The notes: generated by a model not told the origin, from the letters alone. A stretch of DNA of 64,000 bases from Hebobacterum sp964559435 (GCA_964559435.1 CAZLHI010000014.1:1-64000); one strand, 5' to 3'. Counted from the stretch's first letter, positions 7,818 to 17,494 are shown. Numbers and translations are program-made.

Positions 7818-8690
7818 GTGCTGATCGCACTCATGGAAGCCATGCGGCCCCGGCAGTGGACGAAGAACATCTTCGTCTTTGCCGGCATCGTCTTCGGCCA
7901 ACGACTCTACGATCGCGGGGCCGTGATCTGGAGCCTCAGCGCCTTCTGCATCTTCTGCTTCCTCTCCAGCGCGGTCTACCTTTTCAACGATGTGGCTGAT
8001 CTGGAGCAGGACCGCGAACACCCGACCAAGCGCAACCGCCCTATCGCCTCCGGCCGCCTCGGCAAGTCCGTCGCCCTTGCCGCCGCCCTGATCTTCGCGG
8101 TCGGCAGTGTCGGCCTCTCCTTCGCCGTCAACAGGTCGTTCGCCACGGTGGCCATCACGTATCTCATCCTCAATCTCTTGTACTCATTCTCCGTGAAACA
8201 CATCGTTATCCTCGACGTGCTGATGGTCGCGATCTTCTTCGTCCTCCGCGCGGTCGCGGGGGCCGCGGCCATCGGGGTCGAGATCTCCCACTGGCTTCTG
8301 ATCTGCACGCTGCTGCTTGCCTTGTTCATCGCTCTCAGCAAGCGGCGGCACGAGTTGGTTCTCTTGGAGAACAACGCCTCCGCACACCGCGGGAGCCTAA
8401 CCGAGTACACCGCTTATCTGCTGGATCAGATGATTGCCGTCGTGACAGCATCCACACTGATGGCCTACGTGCTGTATACTGTGGATGTTCGCACTGTTGC
8501 AGTTTTCGGCTCGAAGCGGCTGATGTACACGGTTCCCTTTGTCATATTCGGCATCTTCCGGTACCTCTACCTGATTCACCAGAAAGGCGAAGGCGGCAAC
8601 CCCGACCGCATCATCTTATCTGACAGACCCTTCTTCGTGAACATGGCCCTCTGGATGGCCGCGGTAGCGCTCGCCATCTATCTCCCGTGA
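7818..8690 (+). CDS. UbiA-family prenyltransferase (decaprenyl-phosphate phosphoribosyltransferase-like)
   Basis: A 290-residue polytopic membrane protein of the UbiA superfamily. The first Asp-rich motif is NDVADLEQDREHPTKRNRPIASG and the second region has YSFSVKHIVILDVLMV. Together with the start RPRQWTKN these match the subgroup that includes decaprenylphosphoryl-phosphoribose synthase, which moves phosphoribose to polyprenyl phosphate. About eight to nine membrane helices are visible. GTG 7818 is preferred because GGAGAAG ends 9 nt before it; TTG 7791 has no leader. The DUF362 gene starts 10 nt after the stop, so cotranscription is likely. Confidence 0.82.
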   Translation: MLIALMEAMRPRQWTKNIFVFAGIVFGQRLYDRGAVIWSLSAFCIFCFLSSAVYLFNDVADLEQDREHPTKRNRPIASGRLGKSVALAAALIFAVGSVGLSFAVNRSFATVAITYLILNLLYSFSVKHIVILDVLMVAIFFVLRAVAGAAAIGVEISHWLLICTLLLALFIALSKRRHELVLLENNASAHRGSLTEYTAYLLDQMIAVVTASTLMAYVLYTVDVRTVAVFGSKRLMYTVPFVIFGIFRYLYLIHQKGEGGNPDRIILSDRPFFVNMALWMAAVALAIYLP

Positions 8691-8700
8691 GCAACGTAAC

Positions 8701-9789
8701 ATGGCCCGACCTGTAGTCGCTGCGCTGCGAACAACACCTGAGACTGTTCTCGACGACTACGCAAGGCTGCTCGACCTCGCCAATTATCGTGAGCACCTCG
8801 ATCCCAAGGCCGAGGTAGCGCTGAAGATCAACATCTCCTGGCACCACTGGTACCCGGCCTGCTCGACCACGCCCTGGGAGCTCGAAGGCGTCATCAAGAA
8901 GCTGCTGGCCGACGGTTGGCCCAAGGAGCAGCTCTACGGAGCGCACAATCGCACCGTCGTTGTCTCAGCAAAGAAGGGCGAGGTGGCCAACAAGCACAAG
9001 CCCGTGCTCGAGAAGCACGACGTCCGCAACATCCACCTCTACGAGCGCGGTGAGGACTGGGTCGTCTACGAACCCAAGGGCAAGATGCTCGCCCTGCTCG
9101 AGATCTATCCCGACGGCATCCGCATCCCGAAGCGCCTCCTCGGCTCGAACATCATCCACTTGCCGACGGCGAAGACCCATGTCTTCACCACGATGACCGG
9201 CGCGATGAAGAACGCTTTCGGGGGCCTGCTGCACGAGAGGCGCCACTGGACCCACTCGGTCATCCACGAAACGCTGGTGGACCTGCTGACGATCCAGAAG
9301 GAGATTCACCCCGGCATCTTCGCGGTCACAGACGCTACCTTCGCCGGCGATGGCCCTGGCCCTCGGTGCATGGTCCCCTATGAGAAGGATTTGATATTGG
9401 CGAGTGCAGATCAGGTCGCGATCGACGCCATCGTATCCAAGATGATGGGCTTCGAGCCGATGTCGCTCGACTTCATCCGCCTCGCCCACGAAGCGGGTCT
9501 GGGCATCGGCGACCCGGCCGAGATCGAGGTCGTCGGCGACGACATCTCTGGCGAGAACTGGGGATTCACCCGCGACCAGAATACCTTCGCGAGCCGCGGC
9601 CAGAAGATGATCTACTGGGGTCCACTGAAGCCGCTTGAGAAGTTCCTTCTCCGCACAGCGCTCGCGCCCTGGTCTTACGTGGCCTCCAAGCTCTACCACG
9701 ACGTCTACTGGTACCCGTGTGTTGGGACCGGCCGCGTCGAGGAAGCGCTGGAGACGAAGTGGGGGAAGCTGTTTGAGTCCTACCCGTGA
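8701..9789 (+). CDS. DUF362 domain-containing protein
   Basis: A 362-residue protein matching DUF362: an N-terminal segment ALKINISWHH, the central HLPTAKTHVFTTMTGAMKNAFGG with its conserved KxH...G-A-x-K-N motif, and VTDATFAGDGPGPRCMVP, followed by ASADQVAIDAIVSKMMGFEP. DUF362 proteins are often linked to iron-sulfur proteins, but no ferredoxin domain is fused here. The function is unknown. The start lies 10 nt after the prenyltransferase stop without a strong leader, suggesting translation coupled to it. Confidence 0.83.
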   Translation: MARPVVAALRTTPETVLDDYARLLDLANYREHLDPKAEVALKINISWHHWYPACSTTPWELEGVIKKLLADGWPKEQLYGAHNRTVVVSAKKGEVANKHKPVLEKHDVRNIHLYERGEDWVVYEPKGKMLALLEIYPDGIRIPKRLLGSNIIHLPTAKTHVFTTMTGAMKNAFGGLLHERRHWTHSVIHETLVDLLTIQKEIHPGIFAVTDATFAGDGPGPRCMVPYEKDLILASADQVAIDAIVSKMMGFEPMSLDFIRLAHEAGLGIGDPAEIEVVGDDISGENWGFTRDQNTFASRGQKMIYWGPLKPLEKFLLRTALAPWSYVASKLYHDVYWYPCVGTGRVEEALETKWGKLFESYP

Positions 9790-10195
9790 TCCCAGGCTGC
9801 CTAGCCAAAGCTGACTGTGTGCAGGCAGCCGTCGGAACGTTCCGTTTCACCACACTACAGGCATAAGCCGCTGCTGGACCGGGAACGCCTCTCACGGGGC
9901 CCCGTAGCCGCCCCTGTCGTGAGGTCGCGCCGGCCCGCGCGCTTGTCTGCACGGATGGCAGGTGAAACGGCCCCGGACATGGTATTCATACACCGCGGTG
10001 TGACGTAGACGACGCATGAGTGCCCAGGGGCCAGGGGTATGGAGACGGTCAACGGGTGTGGTTGAAGCGGCCGCAAAAGCTGTGATGTCACGGGCCGTTT
10101 CGGGTATCTATAGAGAGGGTCTCCGGGTTTCCTCTTGGTGCACGCAGGTCTACTGCCGCGTCGGTGGCAGCGGAACCGGGGGTAGGAGGAGACGC
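9790..10195. other. Intergenic region upstream of clpP
   Basis: No gene is supported in these 406 nt. A long-loop inverted repeat GGCTGCCT/AGGCAGCC (9795-9802 with 9833-9840) is followed by a perfect 12-bp palindrome CGGAACGTTCCG near 9843-9854. The palindrome could be an operator or part of the end of the upstream transcript. No convincing -35/-10 pair for clpP was found. Confidence 0.4.
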
Positions 10196-10807
10196 ATGCT
10201 GTACATACCGAGTGTGGTCGAGCAGACGCCCCGCGGAGAGAGGTCTTGGGACCTGTTCTCGCGGCTGCTGCAGAACCGCATCATCTTCATAGGCAGCGAG
10301 GTCAACGACACTGTTGCCAGCCTGGTGATCGGCCAGCTGCTCTATCTTCAGAGCGAAGACCCGGACAAAGAGATTGACATGTACATTAACAGTCCGGGAG
10401 GCGAGGTGCCCTCCGGGCTGGCCATCTACGACACGATGCAGCTCATCAAGCCAGACGTCAAGACCTTCTGCGTCGGCAAGTCTGTCAGCATGGCGGCTCT
10501 CTTGCTGGCCTCCGGCACCAAAGGCAAGCGCTGTGCTTTGCCGAACTCCCGCGTCATGATTCACCAGCCGCTCGGAGGCACGTACGGACAGGTTAGCGAT
10601 GTGGACATCTTCACGCGCGAGCTGCTGCGCACGCGCGACCGTATCAATGAAATCATGGCCTATCATACCGGCCAGGATGTGGAAACGGTTAAGCACGATA
10701 CGGAAAGAGATCGCTGGATGAGCGCCGACGAGGCCAAAGCATACGGCATAGTGGACCAAGTGCTGGCCATGCCGGCGGCGAACGTCAAGCAAGAGGCAAA
10801 GCCGTAG
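10196..10807 (+). CDS. clpP: ATP-dependent Clp protease proteolytic subunit
   Basis: A 203-residue ClpP serine peptidase. The triad is visible: S98 in GKSVSMAA, H123 in VMIHQPLGG and D172 in DTERDRWMSA. The Gly-rich INSPGGEVPSG oxyanion segment is intact. The nucleophile motif reads GKSVSM instead of the common GQAASM. ClpP forms the tetradecameric chamber fed by ClpX, encoded 40 nt downstream. The ATG at 10196 is preceded by TAGGAGGAGA, a near-ideal leader. The gene heads a clpP-clpX-lon protein-quality operon. Confidence 0.97.
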   Translation: MLYIPSVVEQTPRGERSWDLFSRLLQNRIIFIGSEVNDTVASLVIGQLLYLQSEDPDKEIDMYINSPGGEVPSGLAIYDTMQLIKPDVKTFCVGKSVSMAALLLASGTKGKRCALPNSRVMIHQPLGGTYGQVSDVDIFTRELLRTRDRINEIMAYHTGQDVETVKHDTERDRWMSADEAKAYGIVDQVLAMPAANVKQEAKP

Positions 10808-10847
10808 CAGAAAGCAATGTTCCGCGCTGGAAGCCGGAGGAATGTCG

Positions 10848-12161
10848 ATGCGGACCCGTAAGCCCGAGCCCCAGTGCTCGTTTTGCGGCAAAACACAGAG
10901 CGAGGTCGGCGGCCGCCTCATCGCCGGGGACGGTGTCTTCATCTGCGCCGACTGCACCTCCCTTTGCCACGAGCTTCTACAAGAGGACCATCGGCCGACC
11001 GTTGCGCAGCAGGGGTCGCTGTTCGATCTCGCAATTCCCACCCCAAAGGAAATATACGAGGCACTCAGCGACTACGTCATCGGACAGGAGCATGCGCGAC
11101 GCGTCCTGTCGGTCGCAGTGTATAACCATTACAAACGGATCCAGATGCAGCGTGAGGGCGAGAAGGAAGAGGTCGAGCTTCAGAAGAGCAACATTCTTCT
11201 GATGGGGCCGACTGGCAGCGGAAAGACCCTGCTGGCGCAGACCCTCGCGAAGATACTCGACGTCCCGTTCTGCATCACCGACGCCACGACGCTCACCGAA
11301 GCCGGATATGTCGGCGAAGACGTCGAGAACATATTGCTCAAGCTGTACCAGGCCGCAGACGGTAACATGGAGCGCGCCGAGCGCGGCATCGTCTATATCG
11401 ACGAGATCGACAAGATCGCCCGCAAGAGCGAGAACCGGTCCATCACCAGGGACGTCAGCGGTGAGGGCGTGCAGCAGGCGCTCCTCAAGATCCTCGAGGG
11501 GACGATCGCCAATATTCCGCCTCAGGGCGGCCGGAAGCATCCCCAGCAGGACTACATACAGATGGACTCCACCGACATCTTGTTCATCTGCGGCGGAACT
11601 TTTGAGGGGCTGGAGGGCATCATCCGGCTCCGGGTCAACGAGCAAAGGCCCTTCGGGCTGGGGCAGTCGCTCGCCAGCAACCGTGAATGCCCGCTCGGGG
11701 AGGTCCTCCGCCAGGTCCTGCCCGAGGACTTGCTCGGCTTCGGCTTCATACCGGAGTTCATCGGTCGCCTTCCGGTCGTCGGGACGCTCGATCCGCTCGA
11801 CAAGGAGGCGCTTCTGCGCATCCTCGTCGAGCCGAGGAATGCCTTGGTCCAGCAATACCGCAAGTATCTTGAGTGGGATGGTGTCGAGCTTGAGTTCAGT
11901 CAGGACGCGCTGGAGGCCATCGCAGAGCAGGCCCTCGCGCGCAAGACCGGCGCCAGGGCTCTTCGCACGATTATCGAGGAGGTCATGCTCGATATCATGT
12001 ACGAAGTCCCTTCTCGGCGAGGCACGGCCAGGTGTCTGGTGACGGGAGAGGCCGTGAGGCGTCAGCAGCCCGCGGCGTTGATGAGCTCAGTGGAGCCCGA
12101 TCAGCACAGGAGGGACAGGGAGGAGTCGCCCCCGCAGGCCGAGGAACGCAAAGCAGGTTAA
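10848..12161 (+). CDS. clpX: ATP-dependent Clp protease ATP-binding subunit ClpX
   Basis: A 437-residue AAA+ unfoldase. The N-terminal zinc-binding domain has C10-x2-C13 and C33-x2-C36. Walker A is GPTGSGKT (about 119-126), Walker B is IVYIDEIDK, and the arginine-finger/pore region and the C-terminal GARALRTIIEEVMLD sensor-2 segment are intact. The pore sequence GYVGEDVE is typical. It recognises tagged substrates and threads them into ClpP. ATG 10848 sits 7 nt after GGAGG; the nearer ATG at 10842 is too close to it. The last 30 or so residues are a charged tail. Confidence 0.97.
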   Translation: MRTRKPEPQCSFCGKTQSEVGGRLIAGDGVFICADCTSLCHELLQEDHRPTVAQQGSLFDLAIPTPKEIYEALSDYVIGQEHARRVLSVAVYNHYKRIQMQREGEKEEVELQKSNILLMGPTGSGKTLLAQTLAKILDVPFCITDATTLTEAGYVGEDVENILLKLYQAADGNMERAERGIVYIDEIDKIARKSENRSITRDVSGEGVQQALLKILEGTIANIPPQGGRKHPQQDYIQMDSTDILFICGGTFEGLEGIIRLRVNEQRPFGLGQSLASNRECPLGEVLRQVLPEDLLGFGFIPEFIGRLPVVGTLDPLDKEALLRILVEPRNALVQQYRKYLEWDGVELEFSQDALEAIAEQALARKTGARALRTIIEEVMLDIMYEVPSRRGTARCLVTGEAVRRQQPAALMSSVEPDQHRRDREESPPQAEERKAG

Positions 12162-12184
12162 CTCAACCGGCTAAGGAGACAGCG

Positions 12185-14650
12185 TTGTCTGACGTCAGGG
12201 ACACAAAGATACTTTCGCCGGAAGAGGTTCAGACCAAGCAGGAGCCGATTCCGGATCAGGTGCCGGTGCTGCCCACGAGGGGCGCCGTCATCTACCCCTA
12301 TCTGGTCGTTCCCCTATTCGTAGGCCGCCCGCGGTCTGTCCAGGCGCTCGAGGCGGCAATGAAGGAGAATCGGCGGATCGCGCTGTTGGCCCAGCGGAAC
12401 GTCAGCGTGGACGACCCCAGCGGGGAGGACCTGTATTCGGTGGGGACCATCGGCGACATCGTCCAGACGTTGCCGCTGCCCGACGGCACGATTCGGGTCA
12501 TGCTAGAGGGCTCCGGTCGAGTCCGCGTCACGGAGTATGTCCACACCGAGCCGTTCCTTCGCGCTCGGATAGAGGATCTGACTGAGGAAGCCCAGCCCGG
12601 CATCGAGACGGAGGCCCTCGTCCGTAACGTCATCACCCAGTTCGAGCGACTCATCAACCTTGGGAAGAACATCCCGGCCGAAGCGCTGGAATCTGCTCGC
12701 AGGATGTCCGACCCTGGACGCCTGGCCGATCTCATCGCGTATTACGCACAGATCGCCGTTGAGGTGAAGCAGCAGGTACTTGAGGCCGTTAGCCAGCGCG
12801 ATAGGTTGGAGATACTCGCCAATGTGATCAGCCGCGAGATCGAGATCCTCGAGGTCGAGCGCAAGATCAGCTCCCGCGTGAAACAAGAGCTTGAGGACTC
12901 CCAAAAGGAGTTCTATCTGCGGGAGAAGATGAAGGCGATCCAGCACGAGCTCGGGGAGCGCGACGAGCGCACCAGCGAGATCGAGGAACTCCGCGGCCGC
13001 ATCAAAGAAGGGGCCATGCCGGAGGACGTAGAAGAGCGCGCGCTCAAGGAGCTCGACCGGCTTGAGCGGATGCCTCCTGCGTCCCCTGAGACGGTTGTGG
13101 TTCGGACCTATCTCGATTGGCTGATCTCCATGCCCTGGCAGAAGCGAAGCGAGGAGAAGCTCGACATCGTGGAGGCCGAGCGCATCCTGAACGAGGACCA
13201 CTACGGCCTGAAGAAGGTGAAGGAGCGAGTCCTCGAGTTTCTCGCTGTGCGCAAGCTAAACAAGGAGATCAAGGGGCCCATCCTCTGCTTCATCGGCCCG
13301 CCCGGCGTTGGCAAGACGTCCATCGGCCGCTCGATCGCTCGCGCCACCGGTCGCAACTTCGTCCGGATCTCGCTCGGCGGTGTCCGAGACGAGGGTGAGA
13401 TTCGCGGCCATCGCCGCACGTACGTCGGAGCGCTGCCCGGCCGCATCGTCCAGGGCCTCAAGACGGCCGGCACTCGCAACCCCGTCTTCATGATGGACGA
13501 GGTCGACAAGATCGGCGTCGACTTCCGCGGCGATCCGGCCTCGGCGCTCCTCGAGGTCCTCGACCCCGAGCAGAACTTCGCTTTCAGCGACCACTACCTC
13601 GAGGTGCCGCTCGACTTGTCTGAGGTCATGTTCATCACAACGGGCAACCTCATGGACCCGGTTCCGCCGGCCTTGAAGGACCGGATGGAGGTTATCGAGT
13701 TCCCAGGTTACATCGAAGAGGAGAAGGTGAAGATCGCTCAGCTCTTCCTCGTGCCCAAACAGGTGAAGAACCACGGGCTCGAACCGAAGCAGCTGCGGTT
13801 CACCGAGGCCGGCCTCCGCGGCATCATCCGCGAGTACACGCGCGAGGCCGGCGTACGCAATCTGGAACGCGAGATCGCGTCGATCTCCCGCAAAGTCGCC
13901 AAGGGCGTCGCGCAGGAGAAGGTCAAGGCTGCCCGGCTGACCGCCAAGTCTGTCCGCAATTACCTCGGCCCCGCTCGCTTCCGCTACGGCATCGCCGAGA
14001 AGGAGGACGAGATCGGTGTTGCGACCGGCCTTGGCTGGACCGAGGTCGGCGGGGACGTCCTCTTCATCGAGGTGACGCTGATGAAGGGCGGCGGGAAACT
14101 TCTCTTGACCGGGCATCTGGGCGATGTCATGCAGGAGTCGGGCAAGGCCGCACTCAGCTATGCTCGGTCTCGGGCCGCAGAGCTCGGCATAGATCCCGAC
14201 TTCTACCGGGTGACCGACGTTCATATCCACGTGCCCGCCGGGCAGATACCGAAGGACGGCCCTTCTGCTGGCATAACGATGGGGACGGCCCTCGTCTCGG
14301 CTCTGACCGGCCGCCCTGTCCATCGCAACGTGGCCATGACCGGAGAGATTACGCTTCGCGGGAAGGTGTTGCCCGTGGGTGGCATCAAGGAAAAGGTCCT
14401 GGCCGCGCACCGGGCCGGCATCAAGACGATCATCCTGCCCGAGGAGAGCCGCAAGGACCTAGAAGAGATTCCGACGCATGTGAAGCAAGACCTCAAGTTC
14501 CGCTTCGCCGAGACCATGGATCAGGTCATCAGGGTCGCGCTGCACGAGCGGCCGAAGCGCCGTGTCGTCTTCGATACGAGGGGCCCGGAGGAGCAGCCCG
14601 AGGTCGCGCCACCGGCGCAGGTGACGCAGCCGGGCCGCGCGGTGCACTAG
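12185..14650 (+). CDS. lon: ATP-dependent protease Lon
   Basis: An 821-residue LonA. The N-terminal LON substrate domain (about 20-215, starting VPVLPTRGAVIYP) is followed by a coiled coil, an AAA+ module with Walker A GPPGVGKTS (371-379) and Walker B FMMDEVDK, and the protease domain with the Ser-Lys dyad: S694 in DGPSAGIT and K737 in GGIKEK. Lon degrades misfolded and regulatory proteins. The start is TTG 12185 with AAGGAGA 5 nt upstream, 24 nt after the clpX stop; the frame is open further upstream inside clpX but without a leader. The terminator at 14677 closes the operon. Confidence 0.95.
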   Translation: MSDVRDTKILSPEEVQTKQEPIPDQVPVLPTRGAVIYPYLVVPLFVGRPRSVQALEAAMKENRRIALLAQRNVSVDDPSGEDLYSVGTIGDIVQTLPLPDGTIRVMLEGSGRVRVTEYVHTEPFLRARIEDLTEEAQPGIETEALVRNVITQFERLINLGKNIPAEALESARRMSDPGRLADLIAYYAQIAVEVKQQVLEAVSQRDRLEILANVISREIEILEVERKISSRVKQELEDSQKEFYLREKMKAIQHELGERDERTSEIEELRGRIKEGAMPEDVEERALKELDRLERMPPASPETVVVRTYLDWLISMPWQKRSEEKLDIVEAERILNEDHYGLKKVKERVLEFLAVRKLNKEIKGPILCFIGPPGVGKTSIGRSIARATGRNFVRISLGGVRDEGEIRGHRRTYVGALPGRIVQGLKTAGTRNPVFMMDEVDKIGVDFRGDPASALLEVLDPEQNFAFSDHYLEVPLDLSEVMFITTGNLMDPVPPALKDRMEVIEFPGYIEEEKVKIAQLFLVPKQVKNHGLEPKQLRFTEAGLRGIIREYTREAGVRNLEREIASISRKVAKGVAQEKVKAARLTAKSVRNYLGPARFRYGIAEKEDEIGVATGLGWTEVGGDVLFIEVTLMKGGGKLLLTGHLGDVMQESGKAALSYARSRAAELGIDPDFYRVTDVHIHVPAGQIPKDGPSAGITMGTALVSALTGRPVHRNVAMTGEITLRGKVLPVGGIKEKVLAAHRAGIKTIILPEESRKDLEEIPTHVKQDLKFRFAETMDQVIRVALHERPKRRVVFDTRGPEEQPEVAPPAQVTQPGRAVH

Positions 14651-14676
14651 CTGAGCCAGCAGACTTGCGTCTCAGG

Positions 14677-14708
14677 GAGCGGCCTTGGAGAGAGGGCCGC
14701 TCTTTCTG
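14677..14708 (+). terminator. Intrinsic terminator of the clpP-clpX-lon operon
   Basis: An 8-bp stem GAGCGGCC (14677-14684) with GGCCGCTC (14695-14702), 10-nt loop, followed by TTTCTGTCT. It lies 27 nt after the lon stop. Confidence 0.7.
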
Positions 14709-14891
14709 TCTCCGTCTCTTGCACGCCGCCTACTGCTCGGCCTGCACGGGCCTCATGCGCAGTAGGAGCGCGGGTCGGATCTCCGGTAGCTCCCCCAACT
14801 CGGCGGCCGATTATGGCCGCGTGCGTCGGCGAGCCCGGGCTTCTCGAAGTCGGCTGCGACGAATCCTACTCCAGTGGTACGCCACCAGGGG

Positions 14892-15671
14892 CTACGACTT
14901 GCCCGGCTTCGTCGCCAGTATCACAGTGATTGCTGAGTTCCCGCGCGAAATGACAAGCCCCAACTTCTGGCCTGAGCGCAGCCGGTGCGTGTTGCGTAGC
15001 TGCCACGCCTCTCGCACCGCGGCACCGGGATACGCGCTCTGGTCGAGGACCCCGACCCCGACCCGCACGATCCCCTTCGATTCCACCTCCCGGGCCACTG
15101 CCAGAAGCACCTGCGGCCAGTTCGAAAACGGCGGCAGGGCGACGAACTCCGCTCGTCCCTGCTGTGCTGTGACGGTGATCTGATGCGGTTGATAGCCGGG
15201 CGGTAGAGCGGGGAACGTGAGCTTCTCTCCAGGTCTCAATGCACGCGTCGAGACTCGAAGTCCGGTCGATACGGGGGCCGCTTCGCTCCAGCCGTTGAGA
15301 CTGGCCGGCGGCGCGGGGTAGACCTCGGCCGCGATCTGCACGCGCGCCTGCGGGACATCCAAGGCACTCACCATGGTCCGGAGTTCAGCCACGCCGCGGG
15401 CCGTGCCGGCCGCCAGCAGATAGCGCGAGGCCGGATACGCAGCCGTGATGAGGTCTATGCCGGGGAAGCTCTTCTGCCGCGCGGACGTCGCACTCGTGCC
15501 GCGGGCCGACACATCGGCCGCGTACTCGAACTGCCACCCCAGCAGCGGCGCCATCTCGCACGCAAGGACGTGCTTGAGGGGGATCGTCTCGAACGCAACA
15601 TCGGGGGGCGCCGCGGCCCCGGCTGTTGCGGCAAAGATGAGCGCCAGGACAATCAAGGTCCGCAGGGTCAT
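14892..15671 (-). CDS. Exported protein of unknown function
   Basis: A 259-residue protein with a clean signal peptide (TLRTLIVLALIFAATAGAAA, cleavage near residue 20). The mature start VAFETIPLKHVLACEMAPLLGWQFEYAADV resembles the short secretin/TonB N-terminal domain seen in secretins and related periplasmic proteins, followed by VSALDVPQARVQIAAEVY, another secretin-like strand pattern. No secretin barrel domain follows, so any secretin kinship is tentative. ATG 15671 is preceded by GGAGG 8 nt upstream. It lies 54 nt downstream of trigger factor on the same strand and could be cotranscribed with it. Confidence 0.7.
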   Translation of the reverse strand: MTLRTLIVLALIFAATAGAAAPPDVAFETIPLKHVLACEMAPLLGWQFEYAADVSARGTSATSARQKSFPGIDLITAAYPASRYLLAAGTARGVAELRTMVSALDVPQARVQIAAEVYPAPPASLNGWSEAAPVSTGLRVSTRALRPGEKLTFPALPPGYQPHQITVTAQQGRAEFVALPPFSNWPQVLLAVAREVESKGIVRVGVGVLDQSAYPGAAVREAWQLRNTHRLRSGQKLGLVISRGNSAITVILATKPGKS

Positions 15672-15725
15672 CGCCTCCACCTCCGACCTGCCGGATTCCG
15701 CCCAGGAAGAGGAGGCCCCTGCCGG

Positions 15726-17156
15726 TCACTGATCGGCTTTCTCTTCTTCCTGCTCCGGTTGCGCCGACTCGCCGGACCCGGCGCCCGTGTCCGTGTCGGC
15801 CGGTTCCTCCTCCTCAGGCTGTACGATCTCCTCCGTTATCTCGGCATTATCAACGAGGAACTGCACGACCTTGCGATGATAGACTCGGGTGACGAGCCGG
15901 TTGAACTGCGACGGGTCAGACGAGTAGCGCTCGCGGATGTCCTCCTCCTTGATTCCCTCGCGGTCGGCCTGCCGCTGCATCTCCTCGTGGCCCTCTTCAT
16001 CGGTCACCTGGATCTTCTCTTGCTCGCCGATCTCGTCCAGGACGAGCGCCCGCCGGGCGGCCGCCCGCGCGTTTGTCTCGATATCGGCCCGCCAGTCCTC
16101 GAAGGACTGATTCGCGTTCTGGAGATGCTGGTGAAGCGTGAGGCCTCGCCGATCGAGTTCGCCCTCGATCTCATCCATCCGTCGATCGACCTCCCGGCCC
16201 ACCAACGCCTCGGGCACATCCAGCGAGGCCGCGTCACTGACGATTTGTATCAGTTGTGTTCTCACCTCGTCGTCCGCGATCGCCTTGCCGACCGCCTCCA
16301 GGATCTCCCGGACACGCCGCCGCAGCCCGTCAAGTGTCTCGAGGTCTGACACTTCCTTGGCGAAATCGTCGTCCAGCTCGGGCAGCTGCCGCCGCCGGGC
16401 TTGCTTGATGGTCACCTTGAACTGCGCGGTCTTGCCGGCCAGCCACGGGTCCGAGTGGTCCTCACGGTAGTTGACCTCGACGTCGCGCGTTTCCCCCACC
16501 TTCGATCCGGGCAGGGCTTCGTTCATCTCCGGGAACAGCTCGTCTTCGCCGACCTCAAGCGGATAACCCTGGGCGCTTGCGTCATCTCGCTTCTCGCCAT
16601 CGACGAACATGTCATAGTCGACGATGACCACATCGCCCTTCTGCACCGGCTCGTCCTGGGGAAGTTCTCGGAACTGGGCACGGCGGGAGCGAGCGCGCTC
16701 CAGCTCGGCCTCGACGTGCGCATCCGTTACCGCGGTTATCCGGCGAGTCGCCTTGAGGCCCTTGTACTCCCCCAGCTCGATCGTCGGCCGCAGCGTCACC
16801 GCCGCCGAAAAGGACAGCCCTCCCTCCTCCGTCAAGTCCGGCTCGCCGATCCTCGCCTGGTCCAGCGGGTTGATTCCTGCTTTTTCTACGGCTGCATCGT
16901 AGGCGTCGCTGAGCAGCGATTCCACGATCTGCTCCCGCAAGGCATCCGCGTCCACGTACCGCTCCAGGACCGACCTCGGCGCCTTGCCCTTGCGGAAGCC
17001 GGGGATGTTGGCTCTGCGCCCGAACTCCCTCAGCACGGCCGTCCTCACCCTCTCAACAGGTGCGGGCGGCACTTTGACTTGCAGCTCGACCTGCCCGCCG
17101 TCGAGTTCCTTTACCTCGACGTCGACATTGAGCTCATGCTCGCTCGGGCTGCTCAC
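15726..17156 (-). CDS. tig: Trigger factor, ribosome-associated chaperone
   Basis: A 476-residue trigger factor. The ribosome-binding loop GFRKGKAP is at 53-60, a central FKBP-type PPIase domain starts around residue 160 (VQKGDVVIVDYD...), and a C-terminal helical chaperone domain runs to about 440. A Glu-rich, Pro-containing acidic tail ends the protein. It binds near the ribosome exit tunnel and shields nascent chains. The GTG start at 17156 has GGGGAG 7 nt upstream. tig commonly precedes clpP-clpX-lon on the same strand; here it is nearby but inverted and downstream. Confidence 0.93.
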   Translation of the reverse strand: MSSPSEHELNVDVEVKELDGGQVELQVKVPPAPVERVRTAVLREFGRRANIPGFRKGKAPRSVLERYVDADALREQIVESLLSDAYDAAVEKAGINPLDQARIGEPDLTEEGGLSFSAAVTLRPTIELGEYKGLKATRRITAVTDAHVEAELERARSRRAQFRELPQDEPVQKGDVVIVDYDMFVDGEKRDDASAQGYPLEVGEDELFPEMNEALPGSKVGETRDVEVNYREDHSDPWLAGKTAQFKVTIKQARRRQLPELDDDFAKEVSDLETLDGLRRRVREILEAVGKAIADDEVRTQLIQIVSDAASLDVPEALVGREVDRRMDEIEGELDRRGLTLHQHLQNANQSFEDWRADIETNARAAARRALVLDEIGEQEKIQVTDEEGHEEMQRQADREGIKEEDIRERYSSDPSQFNRLVTRVYHRKVVQFLVDNAEITEEIVQPEEEEPADTDTGAGSGESAQPEQEEEKADQ

Positions 17157-17199
17157 AAACGTGCTCCCCTGGCGGTAAGGCCGCGGTTTCGCCCCCGCG

Positions 17200-17232
17200 A
17201 AAAGATGACCTCGCCGAACCCTAGGCGAGGTC
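17200..17232 (-). terminator. Terminator of tRNA-Gly
   Basis: On the minus strand GACCTCGCC (17232-17224) pairs with GGCGAGGTC (17215-17207) around an 8-nt loop, then ATCTTTT follows. It lies 53 nt beyond the tRNA-Gly 3' end and upstream of tig. Confidence 0.65.
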
Positions 17233-17284
17233 GAGACTGCTAGCATTCGGCCGGCGGCGGCCGATTCGCATGCACAGAATCAAC

Positions 17285-17359
17285 TGGAGCGGGAGAAGGG
17301 ACTTGAACCCTCGACCCTCACCTTGGCAAGGTGACGCTCTACCACTGAGCTACTCCCGC
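17285..17359 (-). tRNA. tRNA-Gly (anticodon GCC)
   Basis: The cloverleaf has acceptor GCGGGAG/CTCCCGC, anticodon stem TCACC/GGTGA with loop TTGCCAA, a T-arm with TTCAAGT, discriminator T and encoded CCA. The anticodon GCC reads Gly GGC/GGU. A TTGACA/TAGAAT promoter lies upstream and an intrinsic terminator downstream. Confidence 0.95.
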
Positions 17360-17378
17360 CCCCGACACTCGATACTGG

Positions 17379-17408
17379 ATTCTAGGCTGCCAGCAGGGCT
17401 CCTGTCAA
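17379..17408 (-). promoter_or_regulatory. Sigma70-type promoter of tRNA-Gly
   Basis: On the minus strand TTGACA (17408-17403) and TAGAAT (17384-17379) are separated by 18 nt. Transcription would start near 17372, about 13 nt before the tRNA. Confidence 0.7.
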
Positions 17409-17494
17409 GTCGCGGCCGAGGTGCCAGGCAACCTGCTCGCTCATCGGTGCCCCCCTCGGCCACTCCGAGTCGACTCCCCAAGCCGCCCGCGCAG

